From Nymphaea colorata (lineage: Eukaryota > Streptophyta > Magnoliopsida > Nymphaeales > Nymphaeaceae), in the NCBI RefSeq assembly GCF_008831285.2, contig NC_045139.1, positions 5,060,704 through 5,115,703 of the forward strand: a stretch of DNA of 55,000 nucleotides. Direction: 5' to 3'. Shown here in pieces: positions 11,195 to 21,786 of the stretch. The notes under the pieces were generated by a model. It was not told the DNA's origin, searched no databases, and worked only from the letters and a program-made list of their open reading frames with translations. The position numbers and the translations under genes are program-made. The stretch's first letter is position 1, and every line of letters starts with the position of its first letter.

Positions 11195-13292
11195 TACTTC
11201 ATACTGTTTTTTGTACTTTCTCTTCTTCTTCACTTATATGAATGTTTCTTCTATGTCTTCTAAACTCATTCATTATCAACTGTTTATCTTTCATCTTAGT
11301 TTTTTCCTTCAGATTGTGTTTGATCCGACAATGGCGGAGTCAAAAAATTTTCGCTTAGGGGCACTAACAAATCTATCACTTAGGAAAGTGAGTGATTGCA
11401 GGGCACTAACTCAGTCTGGTGTGGGCATTACATGCGACTAGACCTAGCTGAACTTAGGTCCAGCCTAATCACAATGCAAGATCTCAGAGAATGGCGTAGG
11501 CCACTGCCCACGCCAGTCAAACAGATACAGATCTGTTTGCTGTTCTCTTTTAATGATGTATAACAATTGTGTCTCATCAACAATCAAACAAGAGTCGATT
11601 GGGGTTTTTCCCTTTGATCTGATTTGATCTCAAATCATCAGATCTGAGAATTTGAAATTCGCCTTCAGGGGGCTCCTATTTCCTGTGCTTGTGCGTGCCG
11701 CTACAGATTAAATAAACGTAAGTAAGGTCTGCGATGGTAACCATTTATGTCTGGTTCTTTTGAACACTCAAATTTATGCGGTCGAAGGCCTTTGGACTTC
11801 TTTTTTAGTGGTCAATTGTTAACCTTCTATTTCGGAAACAATATAAAAAAAGCATATTTAAAAAAATTTGCCAAAAACAAGAGGCGCGTGTTTTCTAATC
11901 AATTTTAATATTTTTTAATGACAAGCGGCTTTTTTTATTTTTTATTCTTATTTTTATTTGTGGTTTATCTACTTATTGTTTGTGGTGTCTTTTTAGTTTC
12001 TCATCTATTTCATTTTTCCTTCATTGTTAATATTTTTAAATTTTAAAAATTTAATTATTTTTGTTGGTTTTTTCCCATTTTTTCTCAAACTCGTTGTATT
12101 ATACTGGAGAAAAACATATTTGGAGCCCAAGAAGGAGAATCCCATATCATTTACAGTCTGTTTAGTCCATAAACAATAAGTAAACATATTTGGAGCTTAA
12201 ATCTGGAAAATCAGATCCGATCCGACTAAAACAATTAGATTCAGGAAGGCAATTCCACTGAATGTGATTGGATACGGTGAATCAGGACATGTTTTGGAGT
12301 TTCAGATCCAAATCTTCATTCGGATCTGAATTTTTTAGAAGGGAGTACGTTCAGGTGGACGGCAAAATAAGTGCTAATGGTAAAAAAAGCTTAATATAGT
12401 TGACCACAATTTTGACTTCAAATCCTGGAAAACGACTGGATCTTTGTTATGATGGATTCTGGATTATCTGAAAACCGTCAGCCCACAAAGGAGCGCTATT
12501 CAACCCTGTGAGGTATGGAACCATTATATTATTGAATACTTTATATTAATGTATGGAACTAGTTAACGAATCTAAAATGACTAAAATATGAGTATCTTTT
12601 TGTTATTCGTTTTCAAAGTTATATTGAACCCTGTGAGGTATTCCAATTGTTACGGTTTCATGGATCCTTAATAAGATCTATTTTGTGCAAGTATATTGCA
12701 TGAATTTTATATAGTTAGATAGTCCGCAGTGTTTTCTCGTTTCGTTCATAAAAAAAATAATCCAAATCCAGAACATCAAGCGACCGAAGGACGTCCAACC
12801 CTTCAGGTTCGATGATCAAAATGCAAAACTCAAACTCGCTGCCTTCCTCCCTTTTGAAAGAAGAGGGGAGGAATAAGACAACGATGGGACCCGGGTCTTA
12901 AAGCTTAAAACTCAAGAAAAACGGGTCCGGACCCAGTTCGGAATCCTCCCAAAAGCCGACACGCCTCAAGCACTACAAAATTGATAGACCAACCTGCTTT
13001 ACAAACCCGAACCCATGTCCGGTTATTCTCTCTACGAAGTGTTCACACCCTGCTCGGCGTGTCTCGACTCACCGGACCAGCGAATCCGGTTAAATCGATT
13101 CGGTTGGCCATCGCATGTCCCGCCTTAGTGTCGCCGCTCGGTAATCGCGTCCCGTCTTACCGCTGGTCGTGTCCTGCCGAGGTCTCTTAACGGTGTCCCG
13201 CCTGAGTCTCTTTGGTTGAGTCGCTCTCTGCTCGGCGTGTCCCGCTGGCCACGCCCATTCTGCGTCCTCGTGTCCCAGGCGGCACACCATCG
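9375..13292 (+). repeat. Dispersed repeat family R, copy B (longest continuous copy)
   Basis: It aligns with copy A from 'aagatccacgagcatcca' onward and carries additions: a 764-bp block at about 10167-10930 shared with copy D but absent from A and C; a segment at about 11325-11470 starting 'caatggcggagtcaaaa', which looks like a hAT-derived insertion; and a roughly 100-bp block at 11530-11630 shared with 42525-42630. The last 410 bp (12880-13292) form a GC-rich module containing 'gacccgggtc' and many 'gtgtcccgc'-type repeats; it is also present inverted at 31325-31789. At 12845-12870 it preserves the intact sequence into which the solo LTR inserted in copy D. No transposition protein is encoded. 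Confidence 0.75.
11139..11194 (+). repeat. Compound (TA)n(GA)n microsatellite inside R copy B
   Basis: About 30 bp of TA run directly into 26 bp of GA. All four R copies carry a GA/CT tract at this position (about 1122, 11169, 14388 and 35842), but only copy B has a long TA tract beside it. Confidence 0.9.
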
Positions 13293-13334
13293 TGGCAATG
13301 ACATGCTACGCTTAATCTTCTCTCATGACGGGCC

Positions 13335-13555
13335 CTTCGTCTTCTTTTTCATCAATATATTTGTTTTTTGTAGGGAAAAGCTGTAGGTTCAGGTGGATTA
13401 ATCACCTGGACCCTACGCTTAACAGTAACAGGAGGCCCTTTTCAGAGGAGGAGGAAGAAGCCACCTGTTAAGCGTAGGGTCCAGGTGATTAATCCACATG
13501 AACCTACAGCTTTTCCCTACAAAAAATAAATATATTGATGAAAAAGAAGATGAAG
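13335..13555. repeat. 91-bp-arm hairpin between R copies B and C
   Basis: 13335-13425 is the near-perfect reverse complement of 13465-13555, including 'gtagggaaaagctgtaggtt' on the left and 'aacctacagcttttccctac' on the right. The loop is 39 bp. Transcribed from either strand it would fold into a stem of about 90 bp. It sits exactly in the gap of the larger B/C palindrome and may be a small foldback element or the centre of the event that formed the palindrome. Confidence 0.85.
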
Positions 13556-13642
13556 AATACCAACTTCTGCAAGAACTTTTGCAAGAGAGAACAGGATGTA
13601 CCTGAGCGACCTCTGCGTTAAATTATATACATACGACCATTA

Positions 13643-15548
13643 AAATGAAGTAGATGGGAAACTAAAAAGACACCACAAACAATAAGTAGATAAACCACAA
13701 ATAAAAATAAGAATAAAAAATAAAAAAAAGCCGCTTGTCATTTAAAAAAATATTAAAATAACCTAAGAAACACGCGCCTTTTGTTTTGGAATTTTTTTTT
13801 AAATATCATTTTTTTATGTTGTTTCGGAAATAAAAGGTTAACAATTGACGACTAAAAAAGAAGTCCAAAGGCCTTCGGCCGCATAAATTTGAGTGTCCAA
13901 AAGAACCAGACCTAAATGGTTACCATCGTAGAAATTACTTACGTTTATTTAATCCGTAGTGGCTCACAGAAACACATGAAATAGGAGCCCCTGAAGGCCA
14001 ATTTCAAATTCTCAGATATGATTATTTGAGATCAAATCAGACCTGTATCCGTTTGACTGGTGTGGGCAGTGGCCTACGCCAGCCTCTAAGATCTTGCAAT
14101 ATCTCAAATCCATAGATTTAAGATCGGACATCTCCCCACAAATCTGATCTTAAATTCATGGTTTTTAACATGTAGCATGAATTTGAAATTCATGCTATTA
14201 AGATCCTCATTTGTTTAAACTGAAGATCTCTCAAAACAAATCTTTTAATGCAACCTCAGATCAAACACAATCTAAAGGAAAAAACCAAGATGAAAGATAG
14301 ACAGTTGATAATGAATGAGTTTTGAAGACACAGAAGCATTCATATAAAGGAAGAAGAAGAGAAAGTACAAAAAACGATTTGAGGTATCTCTCTCTCTCTC
14401 TCTCTCTCTCCCTCTATGTTCCTTGGATTGGTCAAAGTTATTACTCGAGCCTCTATATATCCTTGCGATCTCTTTCACTGCACCTAGGGGTGAAGATGTC
14501 TTTATTTTTTAGAATGTATTTTTTAATAAAATTATATTACGCCAAAGAGAAAATATTGCCTCTATTGTTGTATTATTTCTGGGAAAATGTGAGATTTTGG
14601 AAGATAATTGTTTCTATAAAAGATGCCATTTGTTGATATTTTAAGATATTGTGGATGTGACAGTCCATTTTGAATAACAATGTACATAGAAACACACGAT
14701 CAGATGATACTTTTAAGATATGTGATAATTTACAAGGAGTGGGGAATTTGCCCAAAAGGTTTGACCTTGATAATTTAGATTAATTCATGTTATGTAAATC
14801 TGGAAATATTATTTTTTATTATCAAACTAATAAATAAATCTTTTGAAAATTTATTTCTCAGTCATCACACACACATCAAAATGAGAATTAAAAGATTTTT
14901 TCCATTCATTTATTTAGGAAACTTATTTTTAGAATTTTTTTTCCAATTCCAGGTTTTAATCCATCAAACGGCCCATACTGAAAAACTTAATGCCTTTTTA
15001 TCTCTCAAATGGTGGGGGCCACTCTCCTGTTCGCCACGGCAATGAACCATGGCTGATTTTGTGGCATTCAAATGTCTTTTATTTTTCATAATAAAAGCAA
15101 AAAATTTCTAATAAAAAGAAATAGAATCATTGGATGTTAGCAGATTAGATTTGGATCGGATATAACATCAACATAAATGAGTAATCTGGTATTGTTTATT
15201 TGTATCGGAGTTCGGATTCAGATTTAGGTATACAAATACTAAATGTTATCCAAATTTTTCCATGTAATATGATTCAAGTGTGCACTGAAATTGGGTATGA
15301 AATACGTTAACAAATCCGCATCCAGTTTTCTGAATCAGATCTGGATTTTCTTATGGAATACAACCAGTCAAATCTGCATATGAATCAAACCTTAGACTAT
15401 ATCTCCGGGTGGACATCCCTAGCGATACCAAAAGATAGAGATTCGGGTCACTAGTTGGAAAAAAAATCCAAACCACTGATGCCTTCACACCATACTCCTC
15501 GTGCTGCACTTAAACTTTATTGGATGCTCGTGGATCTTGTCCATGTCC
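13643..15548 (-). repeat. Dispersed repeat family R, copy C (inverted)
   Basis: The reverse complement matches copy A from about 1 to 1870, including the CT tract (14388-14412) and the 'catgaatttgaaattcatg' dyad near 14177. It lacks the 764-bp block of B and D and the GC-rich terminal module. An open frame of 104 codons at 14322-14636 has a near-identical partner in copy D (35774-36100), but A and B are broken there and the peptide is low-complexity Leu/Ser/Tyr from the CT tract, so I do not call it a gene. Confidence 0.75.
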
Positions 15549-15812
15549 GAATTACACTCTCAGTAATTCTGTTTAACTGTTAACCAGTGAATGGCAGATT
15601 ATGCAAGACATTATGAATGTAGAGAGAGCTACCAGAGTCGAGCCTGGCCGATTAAATTAAAAGATATTTATTTTTAATATAAAATATCATATAAATATAA
15701 TTAATTGTAATAAATATTATAAGTATATATAAAAATCAATATAATTAATATTAAAAAAATTTATCGGGTCGAACCGGGCTTAGTCGGGCCCACCCGGGCC
15801 GGCCTTTCGATA
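15549..15812 (-). repeat. GGCC-rich/AT-rich small element, copy 2 (outer flank of R copy C)
   Basis: Reverse complement of 9076-9374: it contains 'gtttaactgttaaccagtg', the AT core and the GC end 'cccacccgggccggcc'. Because both R copies keep this same outer flank, the duplication included it, or the element is part of the R unit. Confidence 0.65.
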
Positions 15813-15902
15813 TAAGCTGGTTTCCAATTCACATCTGATGACTTCCTTTGTGATAGCATGTTACCTAATTTCAACTTAATTAATTAAATCTTTTTCAATT
15901 GT

Positions 15903-15950
<48 letters not shown>

Positions 15951-16430
15951 ACTGGTCAGGCAATAGGTGAGATAGGCCTCCTTATTGTTTCCCTTGGTCG
16001 CAACTCTTCCTTGTAGCATTGACATGAGCAAAATGATAACTCTTTCATCCTCAATCACTACTCTTCTTTCTAGCATTGAAATGAATCATATATATGAAGT
16101 GATGGGTAGATACCAGACCACTTGGATAAGAGATAAAAACCATTTATGCACTAGCTTAATATAAATCATGCTTTAGTTTAAGTATTTTTATAAAAACAAT
16201 CTTTTCACTATCCAAATTTTGATGTTGTGAGAACAGCTCATCTTTTTATTATTAAAAAAACAACTACTTAAGTATGTTTCTCACCTAATAACTCTTAAAA
16301 TCATATTTATAACTATAAGGTTAGATTGCAAAAAAATAATAATAGACAATAGTTGATTTTAAAAGGGTCTGTTTTTATTTTTCTTTATCTAATTGGTCTA
16401 GTTTTTACCAATCTTTCTCTCTCTCTCTCC

Positions 16431-16493
<63 letters not shown>

Positions 16494-17944
16494 GATACCA
16501 ATAAAGAAACACCTGAATAGGCAGATGCACTTGTCTATGTGGAAGTGCAAGAATATAAAATAGATGAAGTTTTAAATGGGTTGGTAAAAGAAGATCAAAG
16601 ATATTAATCACAATCTCTTAGATGCTCTACAGTTTTAATAATCTTTGTTATGTTATTTTGAAATTGGTAATAACAGGATGCAAGATGTGTTTAATTTAGG
16701 GAGAGGTGACAAAATGAAAACTTATTATAGGACACAAAGCATCACCAATCAACAAAGGCATAAAAGAAATAAAAGGGACATAAGAAAAAAATAGCATTCA
16801 AAGCAAGGACAAAAAAAATATAAAGAATAGTAACCATAACCAGAGCAAAAGCACGAGGGGAAAGAAGGGAGAGAAAGAGGCAAAAAAAAGAACTGACATT
16901 TTGCCTTACTTCCATCGTCAAATCCATCTGAATTTTGTAATTTTATGACTGATTCGTTCTTTTGTTCTTTTAATTACAGTCAGCACTTTACTTACACAAT
17001 CTGTGTCATCTGAAAATCGGTTAGTACATTCTTCCTTTGTTTCCAAATTGATAGTGAACCCCAAGCACAAGTTTTAAGAAGAAAGATATCCGACAAATCC
17101 ATTTTAAATAATTCCAGTTAAAAGAAGGTGACTTGATTCCTGTTCGAGAGAAAAATTCAAGAGGTGAATCAAAGGCTCAATCGAAGGTTACACGACAGAT
17201 AGCAAAAGAGAAAAGATCATGCATTTTCCTGTTATATGCGAATGATTCGAAAGTTCCATTTTCTATGTGTAACATAATTTGGAGAGACAGAGTGGTTCGG
17301 TTAACAAAGACAGCAATCAAAATTTGGCCAAGCAGAGAAAAGCGGTAGTAGTAGCATCTATAAATCTTTCTATGTTTTCCTATTAAGACACCAAACAAGA
17401 TTCCCACATGAAGAAAACAACTTCACCATGTTCTTCGTGTCCTATTTCATACCTGCTTTTAACTATCTGTGTCCATGGCTGTCAGAATATTTGCATATGA
17501 AAGAGTTACAAAGGACCATGAGGATCACTTTCAGAATGAAGAATGATAAATGACAGTAGAATAAATTTGAGGCGGTCTAATGGGATGAATCCATGGTCTC
17601 TAGTTCTAATTTTCTAATAGTCCTCTTCAAGTTATGCACAGGAGAAAAGAAAATTAGGCATTAGGAATTAGAATCAAGAACACTGAAAAGGTGAGAGAGG
17701 CGTGGAGTGTTGAGGCAATGGCTAGCTTGTGGCGTGCGTGCGGAAGATATTTTCCCTTTACTATTTTCCTTCTTTTGTTGTACTCAATTGTTCCATTCAT
17801 TATATGTTTGTAAGGTGAACCAAAAAAGGATAACGAGAATGAAAAGAAAAGTCTGATAAAGTTCACCCGTGGATGTAGGCAATAATAGCCGAACCACGTT
17901 AACTCTCATGTGGCGTGAGATTACTGTTTTTCTTGAATTCTTAA
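15813..17944. other. Spacer with two CT/AT microsatellites, no supported gene
   Basis: Microsatellites lie at 15903-15950 (CT then AT) and 16415-16489 (CT then AT, interrupted once by 'gt'). The rest is AT-rich with only accidental open frames. The last few hundred bases could be a decayed LTR, since a primer-binding site follows at 17947. Confidence 0.5.
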
Positions 17945-18360
17945 TATGGTATCAGAGCAACGCGTTTAGATCGTGGGGTGTTCTATCTTTGTGTTGTCTT
18001 GGCGTTCGATACTGAAATGCATTCATCTTCATTCCCACCGAATAATAATGATGGTGGCTCTAGCAATTCCAAAGTCGTGATTCAAGAAAATCATCCTCTC
18101 AAGATCTCCACACTCTGTTTTCAAGCACTGATTACATCAGTTGGTACCCTTTTGTTGAAACAGCAAAGAAAGCATAAATTTGTTCTTTGGTGTATTTATC
18201 AGTGGCGCTTGCGTCTGTTCCACCTGCACTATAATGCTAGTCAATCACCCTCTTCTAGGAGGTACAACTTGCTTTGGCCTTGCGGCAACAAACAGTTCTT
18301 AATTTCTGATCAAGAACCTACCGTTTCCAACAATTTGGTGAAGAAGCAGCTCGGCTAGAT
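17945..18360 (+). mobile_element. Ty1/copia-type primer-binding site and gag-like remnant
   Basis: 17947-17958 reads 'tggtatcagagc', the standard primer-binding site complementary to initiator Met tRNA found just after the 5' LTR of plant copia elements. A frame starting about 60 bp later gives a Ser/Asn-rich start (MHSSSFPPNNNDGG) followed by ENHPLKIS, which resembles the start of copia gag. The frame then loses similarity, the 5' LTR terminus reads 'tta' instead of 'ca', and no protease, integrase or reverse transcriptase follows. This is a short truncated relic. Confidence 0.5.
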
Positions 18361-18624
18361 GGGCAGATTGGCTCCTATATAATGCATCAAAATCGGAACT
18401 AACTAAATTCAGGACTTGCTTGAATGTTGCTTATCATAGGTTAACCATTCAATGTACAATTCAGAGGTGAATTGTGACCGTTAGAGCTGTAGTTACACCT
18501 TGCAGCAAGCAAATGGATGGAGCACTCTGGTAAACCAGTTCTCTCCATCTGTTGTTGGTGCAAATTGATGGCACTGATTGGCCTACCCCTTGATAGTCAA
18601 GGAAAATTCAATCGAATATGGCAA

Positions 18625-19060
18625 TTAGGGCTGCACACGAGAACTTGACTCGGCTCAAAAAACTCAAGCTTGAGCTCGGCTCGAATTCGACTCGAGCTCC
18701 TTATAGTAAGCTGGACGTCGATTCGACTACACAAAATCGAGCTTGAACTTGACTCGTTTAACTCATCCAACCCGTTTAGGCATTAACTCGTGTAAGCATT
18801 AACTCGTTCAACTCGTGTAAGCGTTAACTCGTTTAACTCGTATAACTTGTGAAACCGGTTTTGACAATATCATATAGAGTATCGGTTTGTGAGTTGAGTC
18901 GAGTTACCTAAAACTCGAACTCGACTCGTTTATCGTTTTGAGTGTCATTGTAAGCTCGAACTCTGCTCGTTTATAAATGAGTCGAGCACAAGCTGAGTTT
19001 TTTCGAGCGAGTTCAGGTCGATCCCGAGTTGGCTTGGCTCTTTGTCCAGCCTATTGGCGA
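18625..19060. repeat. 'actcgactcgagctcg' low-complexity element, copy 1
   Basis: Dense in 'ctcgaactcgactcg' permutations with 'aactcgtttaactcg' and 'gtaagcgttaactcg' units. Plants carry many small non-autonomous elements of this composition. A second, longer one is at 39765-40430. No coding potential. Confidence 0.65.
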
Positions 19061-20377
19061 TGTGTTAAAGCGCCTTTTAATCCTATTATAGGGATGTAAA
19101 TGGGTAAAATTTAGATCAATGAAATACATAAGAAATCAGATTTGGGGCCAAAAAGAAAAAGCAAATTCTAAAACCAAAACCAATCCGTTTGAAGTTGAAG
19201 ATGAATTGGTTTTACTTGTCGTGTCCTTGATCTTGTTTCTCCTTGACTGAAAGTAGAGAACTAGAAAATGTCTCTTTCCCAAACAATGGCCAACTTCTCT
19301 TTTATCCTTCTAATGCAACTTACTGGTCATTGCTATTAAAGTGATGCCGATGTGCTCATCTCAGGCCGCTTTGGTTGGAGCCTGCATTGCATTCCTCGTT
19401 AACACAGTTACAAAATGCCCATGATAATCAAACAAATAATTTCATCACTTATCACTACCAATACAAAACAGAGAGAATCCCAAAAAGTTGAAAAAAAAAT
19501 ACTACAATGGAAGAAGAGTGGGACATTGGAAGCCGAACAATGTAATGGTGCCATTCTGAGCGGGAGGGCAGTTTCAAAAGGAATCTTACATTTTATTATC
19601 GAGCATGCATAATCACACCAATAAGGTGAGGCACATAATTTTTTCATACGTAAAAGAATCATAATTTTGATCAAAATATCAGTACAACCATAATTACCTT
19701 GTAAATAAATTAAGAAATGGAATCGGCTCTATCTATGTAACAATTTGATCCATTCTTGGGTTCCTAATTTGATGGATCTTAATTCCTCTTATTAATTCTG
19801 ATCCCCATTATCAGATTTGAATCAACTATTGGGTAAAAGGAAAGCTAGGTTGAAATCCCACCAAACCACAATCTAGAAGCGATCGAGTCAACAATCACAA
19901 GTATGCACCAAAGGAAAGGGTGGAGGGTTATTTTCAAAGTTTTTTATAAAATAATGGGTAGTTTAGATTTTTTTATTTTTTCATAATCCTTTTTGCTTTC
20001 TTAAAGTTTTTTTTTTTTTTAATTTGTAATGAAAATATTTTTGTCATTGCAGAGACTGTACACATAACCAGCTTCGACTGCGGCACTCCCCTCTCTCTCT
20101 TTCTCTCTCTCACACACACACAAGTGCAGCCTCGTGGCGATGCTCTCCTTTCTCGTTAGATTGTCACTGCAACAGGCAATCCCTTTCTCTCTCTCTCTCT
20201 CCCTCCCTCTCTCTTTCCCCAACTCTCTTGAATGGTGGTGGCAGAAATTTGGCAAAATTGGTTACTTATATATGGTACATGGAGTGGTGGTTTGTCTGTG
20301 TTTTTGAGAGAGAAGCTATTGTCTAGGCTTAACTGTTTGCTGAAAATGATTGGAAGAAACTGTACATGCCATGCCAC
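19061..20377. other. Spacer with a pyrimidine-rich tract, no supported gene
   Basis: Nothing protein-like on either strand. A CT/CA-rich tract at about 20090-20220 could be a 5' leader of an unannotated transcript but also reads as a simple repeat. Confidence 0.4.
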
Positions 20378-20764
20378 TCTTCTTGATCATTTTGGACAGT
20401 ATTTATATGCATTCAACCATAATATGCATTTATTTTTTTGTGACTATTATCCCAAGAAATTTGAAGATTCCCATTTCCTTAACGTCCTTCAATAGTACAA
20501 CAACAATGTTTAAACTTGTTCTAATGCTCAAATGTGCTCGCCCCACTAGTTGGGTTGGATGGCATGTTGTTCACAAATGGGTAGCATATGAAATCTCAAT
20601 ACATTAAACTTTGTTCCCTAAACAAAATTAAAGCATGAATATCATCTTACTAAACTGATTAATGAAGCCTAACCTCAAAAATAAGGAGGCTACCACTTCT
20701 TGAAAGGTGAATTGATTTCTATTAGAAAACGACCAGAAAATAAAGCAAAATAAAATGCTACTGA

Positions 20765-20990
20765 CACCGACTTCATTTTTATTACAATTTTGATGTACCA
20801 TATCAAGATTAACATTTGCGATTAAGATTTCATTTTTATTACAACTTTGATGTACCATATCAAGATTAACATTTGCGATTAAGATTTCATTTTTATTACA
20901 ATTTTGATGTACCATATCAAGATTAACATTTGCGATTAAGATTTTTTTTTATTGCAATTTTGATGTAGCATATCAAGATTAACATTTGGG
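20765..20990 (-). repeat. 57-bp tandem repeat, four units (19-residue period)
   Basis: Units begin 'gatgtaccatatcaag' at 20792, 20849, 20906 and (variant) 20962. Since 57 is a multiple of three, the minus strand stays open as repeats of about ILIANVNLDMVHQNCNKNE. The partner segment at 48700-48790 has only two units. I read the peptide as a by-product of the repeat, not a gene. Confidence 0.85.
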
Positions 20991-21280
20991 GTTAAGTTTT
21001 TATTTTTTCTAAGATATGTATTAGTGGCCTTCAGCAAAGAAAAGAGGAAAATCCAATAAGAGGTTCACAAATTTATTTGATACAAATGGCGAAGCTGGAT
21101 GACGTTTCTGTAAAGGAAAGCTTTACATTATGACTCTGGGTGAAGAACACAGTTTGTTGAGTTATCAGGAAGAAAGGAAAGATATACAATCTTCTCCAAG
21201 ATCACAAAGTAAACAAATCTAATTAAAATTCATGTAACTCCACTGAAGCAAAGACTAGCTAGTCTCTGCAATTAAGTTTC

Positions 21281-21717
21281 CTATTGGTGAAGAAGGAGAT
21301 CCAAAATCCATGTGCAAGCTTCAACCAAATTGAAGAGAACCAGAGAAGCTGCAGTGGGTAGGCTCAAGCCCACCACCACCATTATTCCCACACCCACACT
21401 CGGCCTTGTGCCGATCAAGAACTTCTGCAACAGCCCAACCCCTTCATGTACATGAGAAGCATAAGCAAGATGGCACTTCTTCTCCCAATCCATCCAACCA
21501 GCAGGGGCTTCATAGTTCCTCTCCACCATCTTCATCTCATGAATCCTCTTCCTCAGAAGAAATATGTTCTCATCGACGATCCGACAGCCGAAATTCCGGT
21601 CGTTGGAATCCCTGATTGATGTGGCAAGGATCTGTGATCCCCGGCGCCTTGACGGGGGATAAGATGTTGGGTGGAAATTGGAAGACTAAAGATCATAAAA
21701 CTGGAGCTTGCTTGCAT
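21281..21717 (-). CDS. Small plant membrane protein, copy 1 (frame break near start)
   Basis: The minus strand is open from 21685 to the stop at 21281-21283, encoding about 134 residues: a basic Ser/Pro/Arg stretch, the block RDSNDRNFGCRIVDEN, a helical segment containing RKRIHEMKMVERNYEAPAGW and WMDWEKK, and a C-terminal hydrophobic segment (SVGVGIMVVVGLSLPTAASL) that is probably one membrane helix. From memory, short uncharacterised plant proteins share the RIVDEN...RIHEMKMVERNYE core; I cannot name a function. The first ATG after a TATA box (21780-21786) is at 21717 and starts MQASSSFMIF, but that frame ends after 54 codons and is not the frame of the conserved part. Either one small indel broke the gene, or translation starts inside at MKMVERNY (21535, 84 residues). 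The twin at 47974-48410 has the same break. Confidence 0.6.
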
Positions 21718-21779
21718 GATGGTTCTGCCTGGGGATGAGTACTATTGTAGCATATGTGGGGAAATTGAGTGGGAGAGAA

Positions 21780-21786
21780 ATTTATA
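21780..21786 (-). promoter_or_regulatory. TATA box of small membrane protein, copy 1
   Basis: The minus strand reads TATAAAT 63 bp before the first ATG (21717). The same box is kept at the same distance in the inverted copy. The spacing fits a transcription start about 30 bp downstream of the box. Confidence 0.5.

Noticed and set aside
14322-14636. 104-codon frame in R copy C with a near-identical 108-codon partner in copy D (35774-36100)
   Set aside because: Conserved only because the repeats are conserved. The Leu/Ser run comes from the CT microsatellite, and the frame is broken in copies A and B.
20628-20915. 95-codon minus-strand frame with 19-residue repeats
   Set aside because: By-product of the 57-bp tandem repeat; the partner segment does not preserve it.
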